Below, one piece after another: positions 54,958 to 64,000 of a stretch of DNA of 64,000 bases. Position numbers and translations under genes: made by a program. How positions within the stretch are numbered: the first letter of the stretch is position 1; each line of letters starts with the position of its first letter. Location: NCBI RefSeq assembly GCF_022808915.1, contig NZ_JAKZFS010000005.1:283130-347129 (forward strand). Direction: 5' to 3'. This DNA comes from Fundidesulfovibrio terrae. Lineage in GTDB: Bacteria > Desulfobacterota > Desulfovibrionia > Desulfovibrionales > Desulfovibrionaceae. Under the pieces are notes generated by a model. That model was not told the DNA's origin. It saw only the letters and a program-made list of their open reading frames with translations, and did no database searches.

Positions 54958-54999
54958 AGTGTCCTGGGGAGGCAGCCGGAGAGGAGCGAAGAGGAAGAT

Positions 55000-55162
55000 G
55001 CCTCCGGCGGTCAAAGGAACGAAGTTCCTTTGGAATCCTTTATAGCTTCGCGTCAATCAGCGTAATCACGCTGGTCGGCGCGAAGCTACTGAGGGTCCAG
55101 GGGGATCATCCCCCTGGCGGGTGCAGGGCAGCGCCCTGCCGGGGTACGGGGCAGCGCCCCGT
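55000..55162. repeat. Composite hairpin repeat, copy 1
   Basis: Modules in order: GCCTCCGGCGG (55000-55010); an 8-bp hairpin AAAGGAAC/GTTCCTTT (55013-55031); a large hairpin TAGCTTCGCG.../...CGCGAAGCTA (55043-55088) with an inner CAGCGT/ACGCTG stem; the palindrome CAGGGGGATCATCCCCCTG (55098-55116); and two related hairpins GCAGGGC/GCCCTGC (55123-55139) and ACGGGGC/GCCCCGT (55146-55162). A second copy begins at 63818. The role is not known. Confidence 0.85.
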
Positions 55163-55242
55163 CAGTTCTTAACGAGAGCGCCGCCCGCCGTCAAAGCGGC
55201 GAGCGGCGCGAAAAGGCTCGCGGGCCGAAATGGCGCGGCCTG

Positions 55243-56109
55243 CTAGACGGGCATGAAATCCCGCAACTTGGAGATGAGCGGGTAGCGCAGCTCCTCGTCC
55301 TGCAGGGCGAAGTAGATGTTGGCGGCCAGGTAGTCCACCCAGTCACCGGCGTCGAAACGCTGTCCGCGAATCTTCACGGCCAGCAGGCGGCCCTTCTTGG
55401 CCAGGCCGCGCAGGGCGTCGGTGAGCTGGTACTCGCCGTCCTTGTTAGGCTTGAGCGCTTCCAGGTGCTCGAATATGTCCGGGAAGAGCACATAGCGGCC
55501 AACGATGGCCAGCTTGGAGGGCGCCTCGCTGGGCTTGGGCTTTTCCACCAGGTCGCGCACGCGGTAGAGCCCGGAGGAGAATTCGTCGGCATCAATGATG
55601 CCGTAGCTGGAAACCTTGTCGGCGGGCACTTCCATGACGCCCACAACGGGCATGTGCTCGGACTGGGCCACCTGGATCAGCTGGCGGATGCCCGGTTCCA
55701 TGCTGAACATGAGGTCGTCGCCCACCATGACCGCGAAGGGCTCGTTCTTGACCACTTCCTTGGCGCAGAGCACTGCGTGGCCCAGACCCAGCTGCTTCTT
55801 CTGGCGCACGGTGATGATGTTGGCCATCTCGGCGGTCTGGCGCACGGTCTGGAGCAGTTCGGTCTTGCCGGAACGCTCCAGGATGTTCTCCAGGGCCAGG
55901 TTGTAGTCGAAATGATCCTCGATGATGGTCTTGTTGCGGTTGGTGATGAAGACCACGTCTTTGAGGCCGGCGCTCTGGGCTTCCTCGACCACGTACTGCA
56001 CCACCGGCTTCTTGAAGATGGGGAGCATCTCCTTGGGAACGTTCTTGGTGGCCGGCAGCGACCGGGTGCCCCACCCCGCGACCGGAATCACGACCTTCGA
56101 TATCTCCAT
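55243..56109 (-). CDS. galU: UTP-glucose-1-phosphate uridylyltransferase
   Basis: 288 residues. N-terminal VIPVAGWGTRSLPATKNVPKEML carries the nucleotide-binding loop and the Lys of bacterial GalU. Further marks are GLGHAVLCAKE, VMVGDDLM and GRYVLFPDIF. It makes UDP-glucose for polysaccharides and osmoprotectants. A GGAG-type site precedes the ATG. It follows glmM by 161 bases on the same strand and lies between glmM and the priA-side repeat. Confidence 0.96.
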   Translation of the reverse strand: MEISKVVIPVAGWGTRSLPATKNVPKEMLPIFKKPVVQYVVEEAQSAGLKDVVFITNRNKTIIEDHFDYNLALENILERSGKTELLQTVRQTAEMANIITVRQKKQLGLGHAVLCAKEVVKNEPFAVMVGDDLMFSMEPGIRQLIQVAQSEHMPVVGVMEVPADKVSSYGIIDADEFSSGLYRVRDLVEKPKPSEAPSKLAIVGRYVLFPDIFEHLEALKPNKDGEYQLTDALRGLAKKGRLLAVKIRGQRFDAGDWVDYLAANIYFALQDEELRYPLISKLRDFMPV

Positions 56110-56270
56110 GGGCCTTCTCCTTCGAGGATTGTCACTTCACGCGGGACCGCCCGCAGCGCGATTCGGGGCCGGGGCGACACCCCTCACAACCCGGAAAAGC
56201 CCGGGCCCCGCATTGCTCCAAAGACGAATTCTAGGAGATTGGTGCGAAAAGTCCAGTGAAAACGCCGGGG

Positions 56271-57623
56271 CTAGCGCAAGTGCTCCTTGAGAGTCGCGGC
56301 CAGGGATTCGGCCAGGGATTTCACCTGGCCCTGGTCGGAGCCCTCAACCATGACGCGGGCCACGGATTCCGTGCCCGAATAGCGCAGCAGCACCCTACCC
56401 TTGCCGCACAGGGCGGATTCGGCTTCCTTCACGGCCTCCAATACGGCCGGGGCCTCTTCGAAGGGGATCTTGCGCTCCACATGCACGTTGATGAGCAGCT
56501 GGGGATAGGGCTCGAGCAGGTGGGCCAGTTCCGAGAGGGGCTTGCCGCGCTGGAGCATGATGCGGATGAGCTGTAGGGCGGCCAGCGTACCGTCGCCGGT
56601 GGTGGCGTGACGCTTGAAGATGATGTGGCCGGACTGTTCGCCGCCCAGCACCGCGCCTTCGCGGCGCATGGCCTCGAACACGTAGCGGTCGCCCACGGGG
56701 GTGCGCAGGAGCGTGCCGCCGCGCTCGTTCATGAACACTTCCAGGGCCATGTTGCTCATGACCGTGGCCACCAGCATGTTGTGGGGCAGCTTGCCGCGTT
56801 CCATGAGGTCCAGGGCGCAGATGGCCATGATCTGATCGCCGTCGAGCACGTTGCCCTTCTCGTCCACCACGATCACCCGGTCGGCGTCGCCGTCCAGGGC
56901 GATGCCGATGTCCGCGCCGGTCTCGCGCACCATGCGGGCCGTGACCTCGGGATAGAGCGAGCCCACCTTGCGGTTGATGTTGGTGCCGTCGGGCTCGACG
57001 CCCAGCTTGATGACCTTGGCCCCCAGCTCCTCGAAGATCAGAGGGGAGACCCGGTAGGCCGCGCCGTTGGCGCAGTCCATGACGACCTTCAGGCCATCGA
57101 AGGTGAGCTCGGAAGGGATGGTGGACTTGAGGTAGACGTTGTAGCGGCCGGGGCTGTCCTGAATCTTGAAAGCACGGCCCACTTCCTCGGGAGCGGGGAA
57201 ATCCCACTTGCAGTCGTCGTCGGTGACGCGCGCGGCAATCTGGTCCTCGGCCTCGTCGGGGAGCTTGAAGCCGTGGCGGTCGAAGAATTTGATGCCGTTG
57301 TCCATGTAGGGGTTGTGCGAGGCGGAGATGACCACGCCCACGTCGGCGCGCATGGACCGGGTGAGGAAGGCGATGGCCGGGGTGGGCAGCGGTCCAACCA
57401 GGAAAACGTCCATGCCCGAGGCGCAGAAGCCTGACGACAGGGCGTATTCGAATATGTAGCCGGACAGACGGGTGTCCTTGCCGATGACCACTTTGTGGCG
57501 ACCCTTGCCGTTGCGGAAGTGCGCTCCGGCGGCAAGGCCCAGGCGCAGGGCCACTTCGGGGGTCATGGGATGGATGTTCACCTGGCCGCGCAGGCCGTCG
57601 GTTCCGAAAAGGCGCTTGTTCAT
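56271..57623 (-). CDS. glmM: Phosphoglucosamine mutase
   Basis: 450 residues from the ATG at 57623, which gives the canonical [13 protein letters not shown] start and follows CAGGAG with good spacing. The active-site Ser is in [15 protein letters not shown], the metal loop is DGDADRV, and the phosphate-binding loop is RYSGTES. It converts glucosamine 6-phosphate to glucosamine 1-phosphate for peptidoglycan. CdaR, encoded just upstream, and CdaA are known in other bacteria to interact functionally with GlmM, so the operon order is meaningful. Confidence 0.97.
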   Translation of the reverse strand: MNKRLFGTDGLRGQVNIHPMTPEVALRLGLAAGAHFRNGKGRHKVVIGKDTRLSGYIFEYALSSGFCASGMDVFLVGPLPTPAIAFLTRSMRADVGVVISASHNPYMDNGIKFFDRHGFKLPDEAEDQIAARVTDDDCKWDFPAPEEVGRAFKIQDSPGRYNVYLKSTIPSELTFDGLKVVMDCANGAAYRVSPLIFEELGAKVIKLGVEPDGTNINRKVGSLYPEVTARMVRETGADIGIALDGDADRVIVVDEKGNVLDGDQIMAICALDLMERGKLPHNMLVATVMSNMALEVFMNERGGTLLRTPVGDRYVFEAMRREGAVLGGEQSGHIIFKRHATTGDGTLAALQLIRIMLQRGKPLSELAHLLEPYPQLLINVHVERKIPFEEAPAVLEAVKEAESALCGKGRVLLRYSGTESVARVMVEGSDQGQVKSLAESLAATLKEHLR

Positions 57624-57634
57624 CGTGACTCCTG

Positions 57635-58543
57635 TCATTTCACCAGGACGGACACCTTGTCCGGCCGGGCCTGTATCAATTCACACCCTTGCGGCAGGGT
57701 GACGCGGTAAGTCGTTTCATGGCGTCCGGGCGGGGTCTTGGCGTCCACGTCCACGAACGCGTCCACCAGTCCTCTCCAGGCTCCTTCGCGCAGGAGCGTC
57801 ACCGGGGCCTTGAACCGGATCATCACGGAATCCGGCACCACGGCCACTGTCCCTTTGCCCTGGTAGACCAGCCGCAAGGGGGCCTCCACGGCCGCCTCGC
57901 GCATGTTCAGCTGGTATTCCACATGAGCTTTGACCATGCGGGGCGAGGCCTCCACCTGATCCGGAAGCACGAGGTTGGCCAGGGCGTCGATCTTGCCGGA
58001 AGCGTCCTCGGGCAGCGCCAGGGGCTGGACGGGCACCTCGCGCAGCTCTCGCACCAGGGTTTCTGGGCCGGTGACGGACACCTGCGGCGGCTCGATGGAC
58101 GCCTGGATCCTGAAGTCTCGGCCCACGGCGTCCCGGAAAGCCAGGCGCACGGGCACGGCCTTGGTCAGGCGGCGCTCCACGGCCACGTCCAGCCGCGAGG
58201 GCCTTATCTCCACCACCTCGAACAGCTTGGAGAGGGGGATGGCGCCCGGCTCCACCACAACGGTGTTCATGCCTGGAGCGAATTTGCGGGCGTCCAGGGT
58301 GTACACCAGCCCGCCCGGCTCGATCTTGCGCACGAGCCCCTTGGGGCCGCGCACCAGAACGTCCAGGGTGTCGCCCGCCGCGCCGCGGATCATGAGCCCG
58401 TCGCCCAGTCCGGAAATCTCGATCTTCACCTGCACCCAGGTGTCCACCTTCTCCCGACCTATGACCAGATACCATGAAACCAATGCGAGAAAAAGGGCGA
58501 GAACCCGGTAATACCAATTGGAGGTCACTGTCTTTCCACCCAT
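57635..58543 (-). CDS. cdaR: YbbR-domain protein (CdaR-like)
   Basis: 302 residues. One N-terminal membrane helix ([18 protein letters not shown]), then several YbbR repeats of about 80 residues, recognised by their [18 protein letters not shown] and VTGPETLV motifs. CdaR modulates the membrane diadenylate cyclase CdaA from outside the membrane. Its first 19 bases overlap the end of cdaA, and 11 bases separate its stop from the glmM start. Confidence 0.9.
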   Translation of the reverse strand: MGGKTVTSNWYYRVLALFLALVSWYLVIGREKVDTWVQVKIEISGLGDGLMIRGAAGDTLDVLVRGPKGLVRKIEPGGLVYTLDARKFAPGMNTVVVEPGAIPLSKLFEVVEIRPSRLDVAVERRLTKAVPVRLAFRDAVGRDFRIQASIEPPQVSVTGPETLVRELREVPVQPLALPEDASGKIDALANLVLPDQVEASPRMVKAHVEYQLNMREAAVEAPLRLVYQGKGTVAVVPDSVMIRFKAPVTLLREGAWRGLVDAFVDVDAKTPPGRHETTYRVTLPQGCELIQARPDKVSVLVK

Positions 58544-59301
58544 TTGGCCAAGAGGAGTTTCACCAGTGCGTCCTGGTCCAGGGGCTCGGAGAGCTTGCCG
58601 CCCTGGGCCGCCCGGATCTCGCCGCGCTCCTCGGAGACAACAAGGGCCAGGGCGTCGGATTCCTCGGTGACGCCCACGGCCGCCCGATGACGCGTGCCGA
58701 AGGACGCAGGCAGGGATTGATATGTCGCCAGGGGCAGGATGCAGGCCACCGCCGCCACCTGATCGCCGCGCGCCACCAGCGCCCCGTCGTGCAGCGGCGT
58801 TTCGCGGTGGAAGATCGTCAGCAGGGCGTCCGCGGAGAGCCTGGTGGAGAGTTCAACGCCCCTGGCCATGATATCGCCGAGCGGCATGCCCCGTTCCAGC
58901 ACCACCAGCGCGCCCATCCTGCGCTTGGCCAGCGCGCCGAGCGCCTCGGCCAACTCATGCGCCCGGTCGGCGTCGCGCGCGGCGGTGTTCGCGCCGCCGA
59001 ACCAGCGAAGCCCCACCTGGGACAGCGCCTTGCGGATGTCCGCCTGGAACAGGATGACCATGACCAGGAAGAAGGAACTCAGGAAATTGGTCAGCAGCCA
59101 GTGCAGGGTGAAGAGCCCGAATTCGCCGGAGAGGTAGTACGCCACCACGACCACGATGATGCCGTGCAGCACGGAGACGGCACGCGTGCCCCGCACCAGC
59201 AGGATCAACCGATAGAAGAGCACCGCGACCAGCAGGATGTCCAGGACCTCCCTCCAGCTGATGGGAGCGTACGAGAGAATTTCCTTGATCCAGTCCGTCA
59301 C
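58525..59301 (-). CDS. cdaA: Membrane diadenylate cyclase CdaA
   Basis: 258 residues from a GTG start. Three membrane helices (~19-37, ~42-57, ~66-84) precede the DAC domain with the catalytic DGA (residues 172-174, LHDGAL) and RHR (204-206, GTRHRAAV). It makes cyclic di-AMP, which controls osmotic balance and wall metabolism. GGAGG is eight bases before the GTG, which overlaps the folP stop as GTGA. A longer upstream reading is inside folP and lacks support. Confidence 0.95.
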   Translation of the reverse strand: MTDWIKEILSYAPISWREVLDILLVAVLFYRLILLVRGTRAVSVLHGIIVVVVAYYLSGEFGLFTLHWLLTNFLSSFFLVMVILFQADIRKALSQVGLRWFGGANTAARDADRAHELAEALGALAKRRMGALVVLERGMPLGDIMARGVELSTRLSADALLTIFHRETPLHDGALVARGDQVAAVACILPLATYQSLPASFGTRHRAAVGVTEESDALALVVSEERGEIRAAQGGKLSEPLDQDALVKLLLAKWVERQ

Positions 59302-60179
59302 CCTATGGCCTCCGTGAGCGTGAGCGCCCGCACCGCTCCTGCCGCGTCGTGAACCCGGTGGATGCGTGCGCCGCGCCGATGGCACAGGGCCGTGGCCACC
59401 TGGGTGGCCGGGCCGCGTTCACCGACGCCAAGCCCCAGAAGCCCCCCGAGGAACGACTTGTTGGAGAGCCCCATGAGGACGGGGCGTCCGAACGCCAGGA
59501 AAGATCCGAGCCCGCGCATGATGGCCAGGTTGTGCGTAAGCGTCTTGCCGAAGCCGATGCCCGGATCCAGCACAATGCGGTCCTCGGGGAGCCCGGCCTT
59601 GACCAGCATTTCGAGCTTTTCCTCGAAGAAACGGCCGATCTCGGCCACGACATCCCCGTAGGCGGGCTCGACCTGCATGGTTGCCGGCTTGCCCAGCGAA
59701 TGCATGAGAACGTACCCGGGCTTGTGCTGGGCCAGCACGTCCTTGAGCTGCGGCTCGAAGGCGCAGGCCGACACGTCGTTGACGATGAGCGCCCCGGCTT
59801 CCAGGGATTCGTGCGCCACGCGGGCCTTGTAGGTGTCCACGGAGACGGCCGCATCCGGCTTGCTGCCCAGAACGGCCTGCACCACGGGCAAAACCCGGCG
59901 CAACTCTTCTTCTTCCGTCACGGGGTCAGCGAAAGGACGGGTGGATTCGCCACCCACGTCAATCATGGCCGCCCCGTCTTCCAACATGCGCAGGGCATGG
60001 GCGCAGGCGGCCGAAGGATCGAAGTTGCGGCCGCCGTCGGAAAAGGAATCCGGGGTGACGTTGACGATACCCATGACGAGGAAGGGGGCGGGTCCCAAAA
60101 CCCGCCCCCCCTTGACTGTCCAGGTGACGCTTCCAGCGAGGGAGCCGAAGCCCAGGTCGAGAGTACCCATGGTGCTCAT
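59298..60179 (-). CDS. folP: Dihydropteroate synthase
   Basis: 293 residues from the ATG at 60179. Family signatures: MGIVNVTPDSFSDGG, MIDVGGESTRP, VSVDTYK, VNDVSA, DPGIGFGKT and the late LMGLSNKSFLG. It joins p-aminobenzoate and dihydropterin diphosphate in folate synthesis. An ATG 201 bases upstream opens a Pro/Arg-rich leader that overlaps ftsH and is rejected. ftsH ends 40 bases upstream; folP's stop overlaps the cdaA start. Confidence 0.95.
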   Translation of the reverse strand: MSTMGTLDLGFGSLAGSVTWTVKGGRVLGPAPFLVMGIVNVTPDSFSDGGRNFDPSAACAHALRMLEDGAAMIDVGGESTRPFADPVTEEEELRRVLPVVQAVLGSKPDAAVSVDTYKARVAHESLEAGALIVNDVSACAFEPQLKDVLAQHKPGYVLMHSLGKPATMQVEPAYGDVVAEIGRFFEEKLEMLVKAGLPEDRIVLDPGIGFGKTLTHNLAIMRGLGSFLAFGRPVLMGLSNKSFLGGLLGLGVGERGPATQVATALCHRRGARIHRVHDAAGAVRALTLTEAIG

Positions 60180-60219
60180 GCTGCGGCCCTGACGCGCGCG
60201 ATTGTCACAAAAAGCCCGA

Positions 60220-62205
<1,986 letters not shown>

Positions 62206-62280
62206 GTCACTTCCTCCGTGGGGCTTTACCCCAGCGGTTCAGGTAACACTTCGGAGCCTAGCTGTCCATGAGCCCGGAGT

Positions 62281-62308
62281 TGAATTCACGAGGATTTAAG
62301 GTTATGTG
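62281..62308 (+). promoter_or_regulatory. Candidate promoter of selC
   Basis: -35 TTGAAT (62281-62286), 16-base spacer, -10 TTATGT (62303-62308). It sits about 14 bases before the tRNA 5' end. Confidence 0.5.
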
Positions 62309-62321
62309 GTCCGTCCGGTTG

Positions 62322-62413
62322 GAAGCGTATCGTCACCGGTGTGGCGCCTGGACTTCAAATCCAGTGGAAGGCTCATCCCCTTCGGTAGGTTCGACCCCTA
62401 TACGCTTCCGCCA
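62322..62413 (+). tRNA. selC: Selenocysteine tRNA (anticodon UCA)
   Basis: The 92-base RNA has the extended 8-bp acceptor stem (GGAAGCGT/ACGCTTCC), a long variable arm, anticodon loop CTTCAAA with UCA, T loop GGTTCGACCCC and encoded CCA. It reads UGA as selenocysteine with SelB, SelA and SelD, encoded elsewhere. It ends one base before the argH stop on the other strand. No selenoprotein with an in-frame UGA was noticed in the window. Confidence 0.93.
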
Positions 62414-62414
62414 C

Positions 62415-63812
62415 CTACAACCCCGCAAGCCAGTATTTGAGCGCCGAGCGCTGCTCCTGAACCCGCTCGGGCGCGGTGCCCCCGGGGGTGTTCCGGCGCT
62501 TCATGGCCGTCTCATACTTGAGCACTTCGGCCACGTCGGCCTCGATCTTATCCGAAAGCGTGCGCAGCTCCTCAAGCGTCAGATCTTCCAGACCGCACCC
62601 CTTCTTCTCGGCCATGGCCACGGCCGAACCGGACACATGGTGGGCCTCCCGGAAGGGCACGCCCTTGGCCGCCAGATAGTCCGCGAGCTCCGTGGCGTTC
62701 AAGAATCCCAGCTTGAGGGCCTGAAGCATCCGTTCCGGCCTGAAGCCCATCACCTGCATCATCTCGGCCATGATGGAGAGCGAATCGCTGACCGTCCTAT
62801 CCGCGTCGAAGAACTGCTCCTTGTCCTCCTGCATGTCACGGTTGTAGGCCAGGGGCAGCCCCTTCATGAGGGTCATTAGGCCCATCAAGGCCCCGTACAC
62901 CCTGCCGGTCTTGCCGCGCATGAGTTCGGCCACGTCCGGATTCTTCTTCTGGGGCATGATGGAGCTGCCCGTGGCGAAGGCGTCCGGCAGGGCCACGTAC
63001 CCGAAGTTGGGGTTGGCCCAGATGATGATCTCCTCGCACATGCGCGACAGGTGCGTCATCACCGTCGATCCCACAAACAGCGCCTCCAGGGCGAAATCCC
63101 TGTCCGACACGGCGTCCAGGCTGTTGCCGAAGGTGCCGTACAGCCCAAGCTCCTCCGCCACCGATTTCGGATCGAGCGGGAACGTCGTGCCCGCCAACGC
63201 CGCCGCCCCAAGAGGAGACACGGCCGAGCGCTTGAGGGCGTCCTGGCAGCGCTCATAATCCCTTTTGAACATCCAGGCGTAGGCAAGCAGATGGTGCCCC
63301 AGGCTCACGGGCTGGGCGGGCTGCAAATGCGTATACCCAGGCAGGATCGTCTCCGCGTGCTCCCCGGCGCGTTCAACCAGCACTTTAACCAATCCCGCCA
63401 GAAGCTCGCTCCATGCCTCAAGCCTGGCGCTCACGAACAGCCGGAAATCCAGGCACACCTGGTCGTTCCTGGACCTGCCCGTGTGCAGCTTGCGGCCCGC
63501 ATCGCCGATCATCTCGGTGAGCCGGGCCTCGATGTTCATGTGCACGTCCTCCAGTTCGTCCTTCCAGACGAACCGGCCTTCGTGGATGTCGCTCAGGATG
63601 ATGTCCAGGCCGCCCACGATCTTTACGGCCTCGGCCTCGCTGATGACGCCCTGGCGGGCGAGCATGCGGGCGTGGGCCTTGGAGCCTGCGATGTCCTGCT
63701 CGAAGAGGGCCTTGTCGTAGCGGACAGAGCCGGTGTAGCGTTCGACGATCTTGGAGGTGGGCTCGGCGAACCGGCCGCCCCAGGGCTTGGATGAAGAGGA
63801 AGAGCTAGACAT
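62415..63812 (-). CDS. argH: Argininosuccinate lyase
   Basis: 465 residues from the ATG at 63812. The fumarase-superfamily signature [12 protein letters not shown] is present, together with [14 protein letters not shown] and [13 protein letters not shown]. It splits argininosuccinate into arginine and fumarate, the last arginine step. The N terminus begins with a run of seven Ser, unusual but followed directly by the conserved PWGGRF. The ribosome site GGAGG lies six bases upstream and is part of the repeat that follows upstream. A further upstream ATG at 63878 would start inside the repeat hairpin and is rejected. Confidence 0.96.
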   Translation of the reverse strand: MSSSSSSSKPWGGRFAEPTSKIVERYTGSVRYDKALFEQDIAGSKAHARMLARQGVISEAEAVKIVGGLDIILSDIHEGRFVWKDELEDVHMNIEARLTEMIGDAGRKLHTGRSRNDQVCLDFRLFVSARLEAWSELLAGLVKVLVERAGEHAETILPGYTHLQPAQPVSLGHHLLAYAWMFKRDYERCQDALKRSAVSPLGAAALAGTTFPLDPKSVAEELGLYGTFGNSLDAVSDRDFALEALFVGSTVMTHLSRMCEEIIIWANPNFGYVALPDAFATGSSIMPQKKNPDVAELMRGKTGRVYGALMGLMTLMKGLPLAYNRDMQEDKEQFFDADRTVSDSLSIMAEMMQVMGFRPERMLQALKLGFLNATELADYLAAKGVPFREAHHVSGSAVAMAEKKGCGLEDLTLEELRTLSDKIEADVAEVLKYETAMKRRNTPGGTAPERVQEQRSALKYWLAGL

Positions 63813-63817
63813 GAAGA

Positions 63818-63981
63818 GCCTCCGGCGGCCAGAGAGAGAACTTTTAAAACAAAGTTCTCTCTCTGGACTCTCTTTCAAAAACTTTTAAGTAGCTTCGCGT
63901 CGATCATCGGTAACACCGATGATCGACGCGAAGCAAATTGCAGCGAAGCAAATTGCAGGGTTCAGGGGGATCATCCCCCTG
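63818..63981. repeat. Composite hairpin repeat, copy 2
   Basis: The same module order as copy 1: GCCTCCGGCGG (63818-63828); a 14-bp perfect hairpin AGAGAGAGAACTTT/AAAGTTCTCTCTCT (63831-63864); a 20-bp perfect stem GCTTCGCGTCGATCATCGGT/ACCGATGATCGACGCGAAGC (63892-63934); and the identical palindrome CAGGGGGATCATCCCCCTG (63963-63981), followed by the same CAAGGGCAG-type start of the next module as the window ends. Stem sequences differ from copy 1 but pairing is retained. Confidence 0.85.
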
Positions 63982-64000
63982 GCGGGTCAAGGGCAGAGCC

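Noticed and set aside
62322..62413. selC as an integration site for a genomic island
   Set aside because: selC is a common island target in other bacteria, but here it is flanked by argH and ftsH with no integrase or direct repeat of its 3' end nearby.

Overview
The window is high-GC chromosomal DNA that reads as a sulfate-reducing deltaproteobacterium of the Desulfovibrio / Fundidesulfovibrio type. That placement is an inference from gene content. The indicators are a homotrimeric-type porin, a fused ispDF gene, a short ArgA-like acetyltransferase, an MJ0042-type zinc-ribbon/DUF3426 protein, large multi-PAS kinases, a selenocysteine tRNA and the order argH-ftsH-folP-cdaA-cdaR-glmM-galU. Nearly all genes are intact housekeeping or signalling genes. 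The only base-composition outlier is the first ~540 bases, the AT-rich 3' end of a DUF2142 membrane-protein gene, which looks like the edge of a transferred surface-polysaccharide region.

Layout. 0.7-13.1 kb (minus): a sensory block with a LOG-family fusion protein, two hybrid histidine kinases that each carry their own HPt domain, a double-Cache chemoreceptor and a stand-alone receiver. 13.3-20.3 kb (mostly plus): a thioredoxin-reductase-like flavoprotein, tRNA-Met, a Nif3-family protein, a C4 zinc-ribbon coiled-coil protein, RNase P RNA, an isolated APS kinase (minus), ispDF and cysS. 20.4-26.6 kb (minus): a compact operon metH - tlpA-like - acetyltransferase - hpt - zinc-ribbon - radA. 26.7-35.1 kb (plus): rpoH-type sigma factor, TPR lipoprotein, a second lipoprotein, rpiB, tkt, an RRM protein, infA and glpX, punctuated by strong intrinsic terminators.

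35.2-44.3 kb (minus): tig-clpP-clpX, a soluble PAS kinase overlapping an iron-type alcohol dehydrogenase, and a three-gene set (GT9 glycosyltransferase, unknown 202-aa protein, FliT/FlgN-like 116-aa protein) that may belong to flagellar biogenesis. 44.4-51.4 kb: malic enzyme, a secreted GH3 glycosidase, DUF1848, a degenerate coding remnant, two small exported proteins (minus) and a porin. 51.4-63.8 kb (minus): an HPPD-like protein, priA, galU, glmM, the c-di-AMP pair cdaR/cdaA, folP, ftsH and argH, with selC on the opposite strand, one base from the argH stop codon.

No prophage, insertion sequence, CRISPR array or defence island was seen. The best leads are: (1) a pair of composite hairpin repeats upstream of priA and argH whose stems keep their pairing although the sequences differ, and one of which supplies the argH ribosome-binding site; (2) a LOG-domain protein with about 505 unassigned N-terminal residues; (3) a thioredoxin-reductase-like protein without the NADPH phosphate-binding motif; (4) an HPPD-like non-haem iron protein in a presumed anaerobe; (5) a DUF1848 protein with a C-terminal CX3CX2C cluster; and (6) two mutually exclusive hairpins in the leader of the zinc-ribbon gene.
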